A model generated the notes under the pieces. It saw nothing but the letters and a program-made list of their open reading frames with translations, searched no databases and had not been told where the DNA came from. The position numbers and the translations under genes are program-made. From CAZSWR01 sp964610885 (lineage in GTDB: Bacteria > Bacteroidota > Ignavibacteria > Kapaibacteriales > UBA2268), in NCBI GenBank assembly GCA_964610885.1, contig CAZSWR010000064.1, forward strand, positions 1-22,097: a stretch of DNA of 22,097 bases. The letters run 5' to 3'. Position 1 is the stretch's first letter; each line of letters opens with the position of its first letter. Below are positions 6,268-13,782 of the stretch, one piece after another.

Positions 6268-7333
6268 ACACCACGTTCAATCGCTCGCCGCAGTGCGGGC
6301 AGAGGGCGTATTTCGAGGCGTTGTCCTTGAGGATGGCCACCTTCAGCGCGGCCATGCCGCTGCGCTCGATCACCAAACGGCTGCACTCGGGGCAGTACGT
6401 GTTCCCGACGTCTCGCAGGTTCGTGTTGCCAATGTAGATATATTTCAGGCCGAACGATTCGGCTGTATCTTTTGCTTCCAGCAGCGTGTCGGTGGGCGTC
6501 GGCGGGCGGTTCGTCAGGTGGTAGCGCGGGAAGAAACGCGAGAAATGCAGCGGTATTTCCGGCGAGACTCCGGCCACGAACTCGCAGAGCCTGTCGAGGT
6601 CCGCCTTGGAATCGTTCTCGCCGGGGATCACCAAGTTGATTATTTCCATATGAATCAATTCGCGCAATTCCCAGATCCGCTTCACGTTATCGAGGACGGG
6701 GCGCAGGCGGCCGCCGCAAACCGTGCGGTATTTCTCGATATCCATGAACTTCAGGTCGATATTGATCGCCGAGACCAATCGCTCCTTTTCGACCAAGTCG
6801 AGCAATTCGTGGCTGAAGAACCCGTTCGAGACGAAGACGTGGAACAGCGAGCGCGCCCAGCTTTTGTGGCGAGCGGCCAGTATGACGTCTCGGGCGAACT
6901 CAAAGAAGATTGTCGGCTCCGAATATGTGTATGCAATGCCATCGACGTGGTTCTGCTGTGCCATTTCGACCACGATTTCGGGGTTAGTCAGGTCCCCGTC
7001 GAACGCGAAGCCGCGCTCGTGCGCCCTTTGCGAAAGCGAACTGTTTTGGCAGAATATGCAGGAAAAGTTGCATCCGGGCGTGCCGAACGATAGGACTTTC
7101 GCGCCGGGTTTGAAGTTGTAGAATGGCTTTTTCTCGATCGGATCGATTGCGAAGCCTTCCACGGCGCCGTAAGTGGCAGTGAGCAGTTTCCCTTGGGCGT
7201 TTTTGCGCAATCGGCACTTGCCGAACTTGCCATCCGGGATAGTGCAATAGTGCGAGCACAGCAGGCATTGGACTTCGCCGCCGTCGCACGCGCGCCATAG
7301 CAGGGCCGGTTCGTATGTGGTCTGGTTATTCAT
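6263..7333 (-). CDS. amrS: AmmeMemoRadiSam system radical SAM enzyme AmrS
   Basis: AmrS proteins are radical SAM enzymes usually linked to Memo-like and AMMECR1-like proteins; their reaction is not settled. The 356-residue product has an N-terminal cysteine cluster (Cys23, Cys26, Cys30, Cys40) typical of the family. The radical SAM motif has Cys88, Cys92 and Cys95 in TPGCNFSCIFCQ, and the family stretches YTYSEPTIFFE and INIDLKFMD are present. A C-terminal zinc-ribbon-like part (CPEC and CPHC) ends in VVW, near the usual GVW end. No Memo or AMMECR1 gene is in the window, so the partners must lie elsewhere or be absent. A candidate promoter lies upstream. The ATG at 7333 has no clear ribosome binding site. 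Confidence 0.92.
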   Translation of the reverse strand: MNNQTTYEPALLWRACDGGEVQCLLCSHYCTIPDGKFGKCRLRKNAQGKLLTATYGAVEGFAIDPIEKKPFYNFKPGAKVLSFGTPGCNFSCIFCQNSSLSQRAHERGFAFDGDLTNPEIVVEMAQQNHVDGIAYTYSEPTIFFEFARDVILAARHKSWARSLFHVFVSNGFFSHELLDLVEKERLVSAINIDLKFMDIEKYRTVCGGRLRPVLDNVKRIWELRELIHMEIINLVIPGENDSKADLDRLCEFVAGVSPEIPLHFSRFFPRYHLTNRPPTPTDTLLEAKDTAESFGLKYIYIGNTNLRDVGNTYCPECSRLVIERSGMAALKVAILKDNASKYALCPHCGERLNVVW

Positions 7334-7389
7334 TAAAAATTAAGCCGATTATCAAGAATTCCATTCTCAACGCAAAAACTGACAAAGTT

Positions 7390-7419
7390 CAAATATACAA
7401 TATTTTCATGAAAAACAAA
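7390..7419 (-). promoter_or_regulatory. Candidate Bacteroidota-type promoter for amrS
   Basis: On the minus strand, TTTG (7419-7416) and TATATTTG (7397-7390) are separated by 18 bases, close to the -33/-7 pattern TTTG-N19-21-TAnnTTTG. It lies 57 bases before the amrS ATG. Confidence 0.42.
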
Positions 7420-7641
7420 CCAGCATGGAAAACCGACAATCCTTGCCGAGCAAATACACAATCCAATTTTCAATTCGTGGAATATTCAGATTCCATCCGC
7501 TCGCACTTCTTTTGTCTGCCATGTTAAAATTATTGTTAAGTTTGTAGAATATGATGTATTTGATAAATCGAAGCCACTATGAACCAACTAATCCTTGTGG
7601 AAAAACTCGAAATTATGCGTCGAATAGACATAACATGGTAA

Positions 7642-7704
7642 GTCATCCTGAACAATGTGAAGGATCCAAAGAATATGGATTCTTCGCCTGCGGCTCAGAA
7701 TGAC
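7642..7704. repeat. Imperfect palindromic intergenic repeat (GTCATCCTGA/TCAGAATGAC)
   Basis: The element starts with GTCATCCTGAACAATGTGAA and ends with CGGCTCAGAATGAC. The arms are imperfect reverse complements around GGATCC and GGATTC. Similar units are, from memory, very common in environmental bacterial genomes. The surrounding spacer 7420-7785 has no convincing gene. Confidence 0.72.
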
Positions 7705-7785
7705 AAAAACACATAATTAAAGTTCAAATCAACTTAATCAGAGGTTCAGACATTTTAAATTCTTTCAACAATATAAGGAGCGCAC

Positions 7786-8274
7786 ATGAGCACAATCGAC
7801 CAAGAATGCTGTCCCATATTTGATGTGGAAAAATGGGATAATAAGGCATTCGACTGGGACAACAAACTCTTCATCAAAGAGAGTATGGCCACATTCTGCC
7901 ACATCCCTTTCCCGCCCTCGATCGGAAAAAAAATCACCAGAATGCACAACGCCGCCACAGACCAAGGCGCAAACATACCCGAAATTAGTGATGCACTGAT
8001 CCTCTTCCGGGATCCTTCCGCGTTCAAGTCCGAGCTTTTCTATGCGGTAACGAAAGAGGTCTCCGGCGCGGAGAATACTGCCATCTCGGGGAAATTCATT
8101 GCTCGTGTCTTCGACGGCAGTTATGGTAATGTCCCGAAGTTCATCAAGGAAATGGAAAAATCCCTGAAGGAAGATGGGAAAACAGCAAAAGACTACTACA
8201 TCCACTACGCATATTGCCCGAAATGCGCCAAGAAATATGGGCACAACTACATGATAATTTTTGCGTTGGTCTGA
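7786..8274 (+). CDS. Conserved small protein of uncharacterised family with C-terminal CPKC motif
   Basis: The 162-residue cytoplasmic protein opens with a CCP motif (Cys8, Cys9). Its middle, EISDALILFRD and ELFYAVTKEVSGAENTAISGKF, looks like an alpha-beta ligand-binding fold. It ends with CPKCAKKYGHNY (Cys144, Cys147). I recognise this as a family found in bacteria and archaea that databases often label hydrolase or GyrI-like; I know of no experimental support for a catalytic role. A strong AAGGAG (7775-7780) sits five bases before the ATG. The gene converges on the ppx gene with 29 bases between their stops. A short inverted repeat (CGTTGG/CCAACG, 8264-8281) spans its stop codon. Confidence 0.85.
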   Translation: MSTIDQECCPIFDVEKWDNKAFDWDNKLFIKESMATFCHIPFPPSIGKKITRMHNAATDQGANIPEISDALILFRDPSAFKSELFYAVTKEVSGAENTAISGKFIARVFDGSYGNVPKFIKEMEKSLKEDGKTAKDYYIHYAYCPKCAKKYGHNYMIIFALV

Positions 8275-8303
8275 GCCAACGTGGCGAGCATGAGTGGAAT
8301 GTT

Positions 8304-9197
8304 CTATTCTTCCATATGCTTCATAATGCCGTAGCGCAGGCCTTCGGTGCTGACGGTCGCTTGCCGCAGCCCGAGAGATTCGAATATCCCGGCGAGCACC
8401 AAGCAGCCGGCGGTGATAACGTCTGCACGCAGCGGGTCGATGCCGAACCTGCTCGCTATTTCCGACGAACTCATCGACAGGAATCCGCTGAGGACTTCGC
8501 CCAGCTTCCGGGCCGAGAGCGCGTACCCGTGGATCGAATCGCGGCTGTAGCCCTTTTCGCCACGCGCCACTGCCGCCACAGTCGTGGCCGTCCCGGCCAC
8601 TGCATAGACCGTGCCGGCGAATTGGCCAAATCCGGTTTTCTGAATTTCCTCGCAGATAAAATCTTTCGCTGCCAGCACTTCCGCCTCGCTTGGTGGCGAA
8701 TTTTTCAAAAAGCGCTCCGTCAGCCTGACTGCGCCCAGCGGAGTGGAGTGGCGTTTCGTAACAGCGCCGCAAGCGCCGGTAATAATTTCTGTGGAGCCGC
8801 CGCCGATGTCGATCACCATCGCTTCGTCACCGTTCGGGACAGTGCCGAGGAAGCTCAGCCGAGCCTCTTCCTCGCCGGAAATCACGTGCACCGGCGCTCT
8901 CATAATCTTGCTGAATGCCCCCACCACTGCTTCGCGGTTTGCGGCGTCCCTCAGCGCGCTTGTGGAGGCTATGCGAATGGAATCGACCTTCTCTTCGTCG
9001 CAAATCTTTCGGTAGCACTCAAGTATGGCGGTGGCGCGAGCGATTGCCTCCAGCCGAATTGTCCTCGAGGCGTCCACGCCCTCGCCCAGCCGAGCAATTG
9101 AGTGTTCGTCCCGCAGAATTGTCCATTCGCCACCGGCACATTCGCCGATTGCCATAAGAATCGTATTCGTCCCGATGTCTATTCCAGCTGCTTTCAT
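8304..9197 (-). CDS. ppx: Ppx/GppA family phosphatase (exopolyphosphatase or pppGpp phosphohydrolase)
   Basis: Members of this ASKHA-fold family release phosphate from polyphosphate chain ends or convert pppGpp to ppGpp. The 297-residue product has the first phosphate-binding loop GIDIGTNT (5-12), the TSALRDAAN segment, ISGEEEARLSFLG (106-118) carrying family acidic residues, and the second loop VIDIGGGSTE (128-137). It consists of the two core domains only, without the C-terminal HD-like domain of E. coli Ppx. The ATG at 9197 is chosen over upstream in-frame starts because the fold begins at once and AAAGGGG precedes it. It is last in the minus-strand run after two glycosyltransferases. A polyphosphate kinase gene lies about 9 kb away, which favours polyphosphate as substrate. 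Confidence 0.9.
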   Translation of the reverse strand: MKAAGIDIGTNTILMAIGECAGGEWTILRDEHSIARLGEGVDASRTIRLEAIARATAILECYRKICDEEKVDSIRIASTSALRDAANREAVVGAFSKIMRAPVHVISGEEEARLSFLGTVPNGDEAMVIDIGGGSTEIITGACGAVTKRHSTPLGAVRLTERFLKNSPPSEAEVLAAKDFICEEIQKTGFGQFAGTVYAVAGTATTVAAVARGEKGYSRDSIHGYALSARKLGEVLSGFLSMSSSEIASRFGIDPLRADVITAGCLVLAGIFESLGLRQATVSTEGLRYGIMKHMEE

Positions 9198-9294
9198 AAT
9201 CCCCTTTGCCAAGAATCCTATAAAAATATACAGCAAAAATACGGATAATTGTGGTGAAATGGAAATAATGGCGTTTCGCAGCTGAATGATCATT

Positions 9295-10122
9295 TTAGCG
9301 ATGGAGCAACTTCTCGTACTCAGCCGGCCAATCGATGCCCGGAGCGTCGTGCGTGCCGTCCAAATGGTTCGCAAGCGACGGCGTGGCAGCGTACAATTTG
9401 TATCTTCGGCCGAAAAGGTTCCTGGCCGGAGAATGCAGCCATCCCTTGGCGAACATCTTAAGCGTGCTTGTGTCGCAAACGTGCCTCAGCAAATAAAACG
9501 GATTGTGCAAACGCCGCCGAGTGATCGAAAGCCACATCGAATTGTCGTAATCGTTCCGCGCATAGGTGGAGAAAGCGTCCCGGAGCCGCGCAACCGATTC
9601 GGCTCGGCCCAGAAACGTCATGCACGTTGTCGCTGCGGATTTCCACTCCCGAGCGCCGAAACTGATAAAGTCCCGCGAATGCCTGTGCAAGGGATGCGAG
9701 TAGTAGTCGGGATGGTCGTAGAGCGTAAGCAAATCTATTTCCGAATGCGAATCCAAAAAATGAACTGCCTCGGCCATTGCATTTTCCAAATAGAAATAAT
9801 CGTCCTCGGCAAAATATACATACCTCGAATCCCGCACTTCCGAGAGCAGATCCAATTGCGCCCCAAAAGATCCGGGGTTCCCTGCCCTCGACAGCCGAAC
9901 CATTTCGAGCCGCTCCGACGGGACATTGTCAGCAAATAGTCTCTCATACTCCTCGGGGCAGCTGTCCAATACTGCATAAAGCTTGTAATCCAAGCCGCCA
10001 AGCGCACGCACAAATGACTTCAGGCAAAGCTCGGACAGGCGGAATTTGTCGTCTCCGAAAATGGGCGGTGCTTTCGCAATTCCCGGATAAATCCTATATG
10101 CAATGGTTAGGTCTTTCATCAT
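9295..10122 (-). CDS. Glycosyltransferase-like protein (GT-A fold)
   Basis: This 275-residue protein probably transfers a sugar during surface polysaccharide or glycoprotein assembly. The N-terminal half resembles a GT-A nucleotide-sugar fold: LTIAYRIYPG at the start, a KLYAVLDSCPEEYERL strand-helix, and YVYFAEDDYF (101-110), whose acidic cluster at 106-108 is placed like a DXD metal site. HPDYYSHPLHRH and an aromatic-rich C-terminal half follow. The match to a named family is weaker than for the next gene. The ATG at 10122 abuts the TAA stop of the upstream GT2 gene (TAAATG), so the pair is probably translationally coupled. An ATG also follows directly, so the true start may be one codon later. 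Confidence 0.75.
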   Translation of the reverse strand: MMKDLTIAYRIYPGIAKAPPIFGDDKFRLSELCLKSFVRALGGLDYKLYAVLDSCPEEYERLFADNVPSERLEMVRLSRAGNPGSFGAQLDLLSEVRDSRYVYFAEDDYFYLENAMAEAVHFLDSHSEIDLLTLYDHPDYYSHPLHRHSRDFISFGAREWKSAATTCMTFLGRAESVARLRDAFSTYARNDYDNSMWLSITRRRLHNPFYLLRHVCDTSTLKMFAKGWLHSPARNLFGRRYKLYAATPSLANHLDGTHDAPGIDWPAEYEKLLHR

Positions 10123-11049
10123 TTATTTTTTATTCTTCCATGCCCTACAAAAACGGAACTGTATCCTTGCCTTTTCCCGGGCAGCGCGGCAGCCAAAGAG
10201 GCCGGCAATTGAATAAAGAATGGCATTGCACAAATGGTGCGCCACGTAGCTCGCCGAAATAATACTCGCCTTCGCGGTAGAGCTGTGTTTCCCGAGGAAC
10301 ATCTTTTTGCTCGAAACCAACATTTCGACTGTCTCGCGGCCGAAACCCTGGCCGGAGGATGCTGCGCCGCGATAGTGCACCACAGACACATCCGGGTTGG
10401 AAACCACAGAGTACCTGCGCTCGCGCGCCCTGTGGCAGAAATCAGCTTCCTCGGTGTAGAAGAAATAATCTTCGTCGAATCCGCCGAGCGCGAGGAAAAT
10501 ATCGCGGTTGAACCAAAGCGCTGCCCCGTCTGCGTATTCCACTTTTTTTACTCTTCTATTCTGGAAGCACAATTCAAAAAAGGAGCACACCTTTTCTACG
10601 TATAACAGCTCCCTGAGAGCCAACCCGAGGCTTGGCGCGCGCCCGTAGCTGCGCTGGCAGCGGCCATCGGGATAGTATTGCGAGCATCCCATCGCGGCCA
10701 CTTCCGGGTTTCGAGCCATGAATTCGAAACCGAGGCCGATGGAATAATCGAAAAGAGTGTCTGCGTTGGCGACCAGCACAATTGGCGAGCTGCTTTCGCG
10801 GACTGCTTGGTTGACTGCCCTGGCATAACCGGCGTTCGATTTGTTTTCGATCAACCTGGCCATCGGGAAAGCGCTTCTGATTGCTTGGCAAGTGCCGTCT
10901 TGCGAAGCATTGTCCACGACGATGACCTCGTGCGGCGCATCGCCCACCGACGCCACGACGGACGCGATGCAATCGAGCGTCATTGCGCAAGTATTGTAGC
11001 TGATGATAGCAACGGAATATTTTGTTTCTATGCCGGACAATTGACTCAA
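10123..11049 (-). CDS. GT2 family glycosyltransferase (rhamnosyltransferase WbbL-like)
   Basis: A GT2 enzyme of the WbbL/rhamnosyltransferase type, likely adding a sugar to a lipid-linked or protein-linked glycan at the cytoplasmic membrane. In 308 residues it shows the family order: KYSVAIISYN at about 10-19, EVIVVDNASQDGT (41-53), NAGYARAVNQ (72-81), VANADT with Asp97 as the DXD-like metal site, and GGFDEDYFFYTEEADFCHRAR in the acceptor region. The start appears to be TTG at 11049, overlapping the TGA stop of the preceding T9SS-cargo gene. No ATG lies upstream of the fold. This overlap and the abutting downstream gene suggest coupled translation of three genes. Confidence 0.88.
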   Translation of the reverse strand: MSQLSGIETKYSVAIISYNTCAMTLDCIASVVASVGDAPHEVIVVDNASQDGTCQAIRSAFPMARLIENKSNAGYARAVNQAVRESSSPIVLVANADTLFDYSIGLGFEFMARNPEVAAMGCSQYYPDGRCQRSYGRAPSLGLALRELLYVEKVCSFFELCFQNRRVKKVEYADGAALWFNRDIFLALGGFDEDYFFYTEEADFCHRARERRYSVVSNPDVSVVHYRGAASSGQGFGRETVEMLVSSKKMFLGKHSSTAKASIISASYVAHHLCNAILYSIAGLFGCRAAREKARIQFRFCRAWKNKK

Positions 11050-12164
11050 CGTACCACTATCATCGTTTTCGAGACTCTGACCGAACCGGCCTTGAGCAAG
11101 TATTCGTAGTGGCCGCTGGGCAGATCTTTGACGGAAATGGGATCGGTCGAATGTTCGCCCTTCGGATAGAGCTGGTTTTCGACGGGCTTCATCACTTCGT
11201 CGCCATTTGAATTGTAAATCACGAAAGTTACTGCGCGTTCGTCCGGCACGTAGAATTTGAACTGAGTGAAATTATCGGCCGGATTCGGATAGTTTTGGAA
11301 TAGCATAACGCCTTCGCTTTCGGCCGTATCCTCTTCGATGACGGACGTTACTGTGCCGTCCCAACCGGCGATCCTGGCGTATCCGTACCAAATGGCCATG
11401 CCCTTCCGCAGGCAGTTCAGGCATTCGGAATGCGCGCATCCGTCGCTGTGTTGGCAATCGGCGCAATCCTCGGGATGCAGCGTGCACCATTCCGTGGCCC
11501 AATTAGCTGTCGAAGAACCGTTTTGGTAGTTGCATCCGTCGTCGGCATTCTTTTCGAGGTAGGGCGTACCGTCTGGGCCGAAAGACTCGATATCGGCGAA
11601 GTCGAAGAGTATTTTCCCGTTCGAGCGGCAATAGCTGCGAATGCGCTCATTGTTACGGTGGAGAGTACCCTCTGCGCCCGAGCCGTCCAAATGGCCGGTG
11701 AAATACACGAATCTGACGTTCGGGTAGTCCGTTTCCAGCTGGTTCATCTGGTTCAAATAGTTATCAATTTCCGCTTCGCTCAATCCGGAAACTTGGCCGC
11801 ACCAGGACCACATGACCAGATTCACTTTCGAGCCGTCAGTATTCAGCGCGTCGCGAGTGGATTGCACCCAATCGCCACTCCCGAGGTCGATGCGGTAATC
11901 GTCGATGAAGGGAAGGGCTTCGTTTGTGCCCCACGAATAGGGCGAATTTTCCCTTGCGGCCAGCATGTGCATACCGGATACAACTTGGCTGCCGTGCGAG
12001 GTGTGCCCGTAATAGACGGCGAGCTGCTGCTGGGCCTTGGCGATCCATTCGGCAGGGATATTGCCCAGGTCGGTTTTCGTGTGGTCAATAATGATGGCCT
12101 CTTTGGCCCAACCCTCTGATGCAAGAATTGCGAAGGAAAGAATTAGAAGTAGGAAAGGTTTCAT
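11046..12164 (-). CDS. Secreted SGNH-like/uncharacterised protein with T9SS type A sorting domain
   Basis: The 372-residue product has a Sec signal (about 1-20, WA|K). A central domain carries GHTSHGSQ (53-60), VNLVMWSWCGQ and VRFVYFTGHLDG, a flavodoxin- or SGNH-like alternation. A cysteine-dense stretch of seven Cys in about 45 residues includes CAHSECLNC. A C-terminal beta-sandwich sorting domain follows (288-372: FQNYPNP, then FVIYNSNGDEVM, LPSGHYEYLLKAG, ending MIVVR). Such a domain directs export through the outer membrane by T9SS and is normally removed during surface attachment. The enzyme activity is unknown. AAAGGA precedes the ATG at 12164. The gene sits 38 bases after rlmB and overlaps the GT2 gene by four bases, so its message probably also carries the two glycosyltransferases. 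Confidence 0.88.
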   Translation of the reverse strand: MKPFLLLILSFAILASEGWAKEAIIIDHTKTDLGNIPAEWIAKAQQQLAVYYGHTSHGSQVVSGMHMLAARENSPYSWGTNEALPFIDDYRIDLGSGDWVQSTRDALNTDGSKVNLVMWSWCGQVSGLSEAEIDNYLNQMNQLETDYPNVRFVYFTGHLDGSGAEGTLHRNNERIRSYCRSNGKILFDFADIESFGPDGTPYLEKNADDGCNYQNGSSTANWATEWCTLHPEDCADCQHSDGCAHSECLNCLRKGMAIWYGYARIAGWDGTVTSVIEEDTAESEGVMLFQNYPNPADNFTQFKFYVPDERAVTFVIYNSNGDEVMKPVENQLYPKGEHSTDPISVKDLPSGHYEYLLKAGSVRVSKTMIVVR

Positions 12165-12202
12165 GGCATTCCTTTCATAATATTACAAAATTTGTCAAAA
12201 TA

Positions 12203-12955
12203 TCATCCGCGTTGGCGCAGCGCCTCGAACAGCATAATTCCGGCCGTAACCGAAGCGTTGAGCGAATTGAGAGTACCTTTCATCGGTATTTTCACTGTGA
12301 AATCGCAGTGTTTCCTTGTGCTTTGGCGCATTCCCTCGCCCTCGCTACCGATGACGATAACGACAGGTGTGTCGTAAACGTTGTCAGTGAAATTCTTTTC
12401 GGCTTCCATTTCCGTACCGACGACCCAAAAACCGGCATCTTTCATCTTGGTGAATGCTTGGGCCAGACTGCTTACCTTTGCGATCGGGATCCGCCCGAGC
12501 GCTCCGGCAGAAATCTTGACGGCCACGGGAGTGATGGGCGAAGAGTTTTTGGCAGTGATAATGATGCCCTGCGCTCCGGCGCACTCCGCCGAGCGAGCGA
12601 TGGCCCCAAGGTTCTGCGGGTCGCTGATTTCGTCCAAAGCGATAACGATCGGCAGCTTGGCCGCGGCGAATGCCGAATCAATCAGTTCGTCGATAGTGAG
12701 CAAATCGAAGTCCCGAAGCAACGCAATCACGCCCTGTGTCTTGGTCCCGGGCGGGAACGCCGAACGTTCCAAAGCAATGAATTTCCGTTTGTCGTAGTTA
12801 GCGCAGGCGATTTTATTCTTCTTCGCCGACGAATAAATCCGAGCGATCGATTCGCCCTCTGTGCCGTATGAAATGAATATTTTCTCGATCGACCGGCCGG
12901 CCGCGATTGCTTCGAGTACGGCATTTCGGCCAAATATATATGAGTTTTCTTCCAT
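12203..12955 (-). CDS. rlmB: 23S rRNA 2'-O-ribose methyltransferase, RlmB type (SpoU family)
   Basis: RlmB methylates the ribose 2'-OH of a conserved guanosine (G2251 in E. coli) in the peptidyl-transferase loop of 23S rRNA, using SAM, as a trefoil-knot dimer. The 250-residue product matches the family length (E. coli 243). It has the N-terminal substrate-binding part (YIFGRNAVLEAI), then motif 1 with NLGAIAR (115-121), motif 2 GSEGEGM (203-209) and motif 3 NSLNASVTAGIMLFEALRQR (230-249). The ATG at 12955 is chosen because the family starts there and AAAGG precedes it; a longer frame reaching 13132 has a non-homologous N terminus. It is the first gene of the minus-strand run and diverges from the MerR-type regulator. 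Confidence 0.93.
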   Translation of the reverse strand: MEENSYIFGRNAVLEAIAAGRSIEKIFISYGTEGESIARIYSSAKKNKIACANYDKRKFIALERSAFPPGTKTQGVIALLRDFDLLTIDELIDSAFAAAKLPIVIALDEISDPQNLGAIARSAECAGAQGIIITAKNSSPITPVAVKISAGALGRIPIAKVSSLAQAFTKMKDAGFWVVGTEMEAEKNFTDNVYDTPVVIVIGSEGEGMRQSTRKHCDFTVKIPMKGTLNSLNASVTAGIMLFEALRQRG

Positions 12956-13274
12956 CAATACCTTTCGGTTGTAGTAATTTTTTTCAATAACATCAAGGCG
13001 AATATAATAAATCTTTGGGAATCTGTCTCGAAAAGTTTTTTTTCGCGGGCCGGCCGGCAGCGCCCATGAACCAAGGTATCCGGCATTGACAGAAGCAAAT
13101 TTATCGATTTTGTGGAAACAATGTCCGCACATTAAATAAAAATGTTTTGGATTAGTTAAAAATATTAATTAATATTATGGAAGGTTAAAGTGCATAAAAG
13201 CGCAAAATATTTCTATATTTTGCTCGATATATGTAGTGTTTAGTTGTAGCAATATTCAGATACAAAAGGAATTC
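12956..13274. promoter_or_regulatory. Divergent intergenic region between rlmB and the MerR-type gene, with a 16-bp palindrome
   Basis: The spacer must hold the rlmB and MerR-gene promoters. AATATTAATTAATATT at 13161-13176 is a perfect palindrome in the middle of the divergent region and could be an operator, though AT-rich palindromes arise easily by chance. TATATTTTG (13213-13221) is one base off the TAnnTTTG promoter element, upstream of the MerR gene. Confidence 0.35.
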
Positions 13275-13658
13275 ATGCAAAAACTCTATTACTCCATCAG
13301 CGAAATTTGCTCAATTATTGGCGAGGAAGCCCACGTGCTCAGGTACTGGGAGAAGGAATTCGGCAAACTGAAGCCGAAAAAAAACCGCGCCGGTAACCGC
13401 GTGTATTCCGCCAAGGATTTAGAGTTGCTTGGACGAATCAAGCACTATTTGCGCGATGAGAAACTTTCGCTCAAGGGAGCCCGCGAAAAATTGGACACCT
13501 ACCTGGCCGGAAAGGAAGAGGCCGCCCCGGTCGCAATCGAGGCGAAGATTATCCCTCTCGCCCCTCCCGCCGCCCAAGAGGCCGAAACCAAGAGCGTCGC
13601 GAATTCCGAAATCAAGGAATTGCTTCGCGATATTTTGCAATACCTTAGGAATGAATAG
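13275..13658 (+). CDS. MerR family transcriptional regulator
   Basis: This 127-residue protein has an N-terminal winged helix-turn-helix of MerR type (about 4-72): YSISEICSIIGEEAHVLRYW, then RAGNRVYSAKDLELLGRI and LSLKGAREKL. The usual long dimerisation helix is replaced by an Ala/Pro-rich linker (about 80-105) and a short helix at the end (IKELLRDILQYL). There is no metal-binding cysteine or recognisable effector domain, so the signal is unknown. The ATG at 13275 has AAAAGGA four bases upstream. A hairpin with GCTGG/CCAGC (13665-13691) lies just after the stop but lacks a U run. The divergent rlmB and the downstream WD40 gene are possible targets by position only. Confidence 0.88.
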   Translation: MQKLYYSISEICSIIGEEAHVLRYWEKEFGKLKPKKNRAGNRVYSAKDLELLGRIKHYLRDEKLSLKGAREKLDTYLAGKEEAAPVAIEAKIIPLAPPAAQEAETKSVANSEIKELLRDILQYLRNE

Positions 13659-13782
13659 GCGACGGCTGGCAATTTTATTTTGTTGGCCAGCTCAATAACG
13701 AAATGGTAATAAACATTTTTCCCTTAAATTAGAATATATGATATTGAATAGAAACTGATTTATTAATTTTTCAAAGGTTCAA

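Noticed and set aside
6263..6275. AmrS C terminus created by the repeat tract
   Set aside because: The end VVW is close to the usual GVW end of the family, so the stop is probably native and the repeat merely abuts it.
7315..7527. A 70-codon plus-strand frame upstream of the small CPKC-motif protein
   Set aside because: It overlaps the amrS start and its candidate promoter and has no homology-like pattern.
8264..8281. Terminator between the convergent small-protein and ppx genes
   Set aside because: The 6-bp stem CGTTGG/CCAACG has no U run on either strand.
9198..9374. N-terminal extension of the ppx gene
   Set aside because: It would overlap the upstream glycosyltransferase gene, and the fold begins exactly at ATG 9197 behind an AAAGGGG site.
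12956..13132. N-terminal extension of rlmB
   Set aside because: The extra codons are not like RlmB, and a good ATG with AAAGG lies at 12955 where the family begins.
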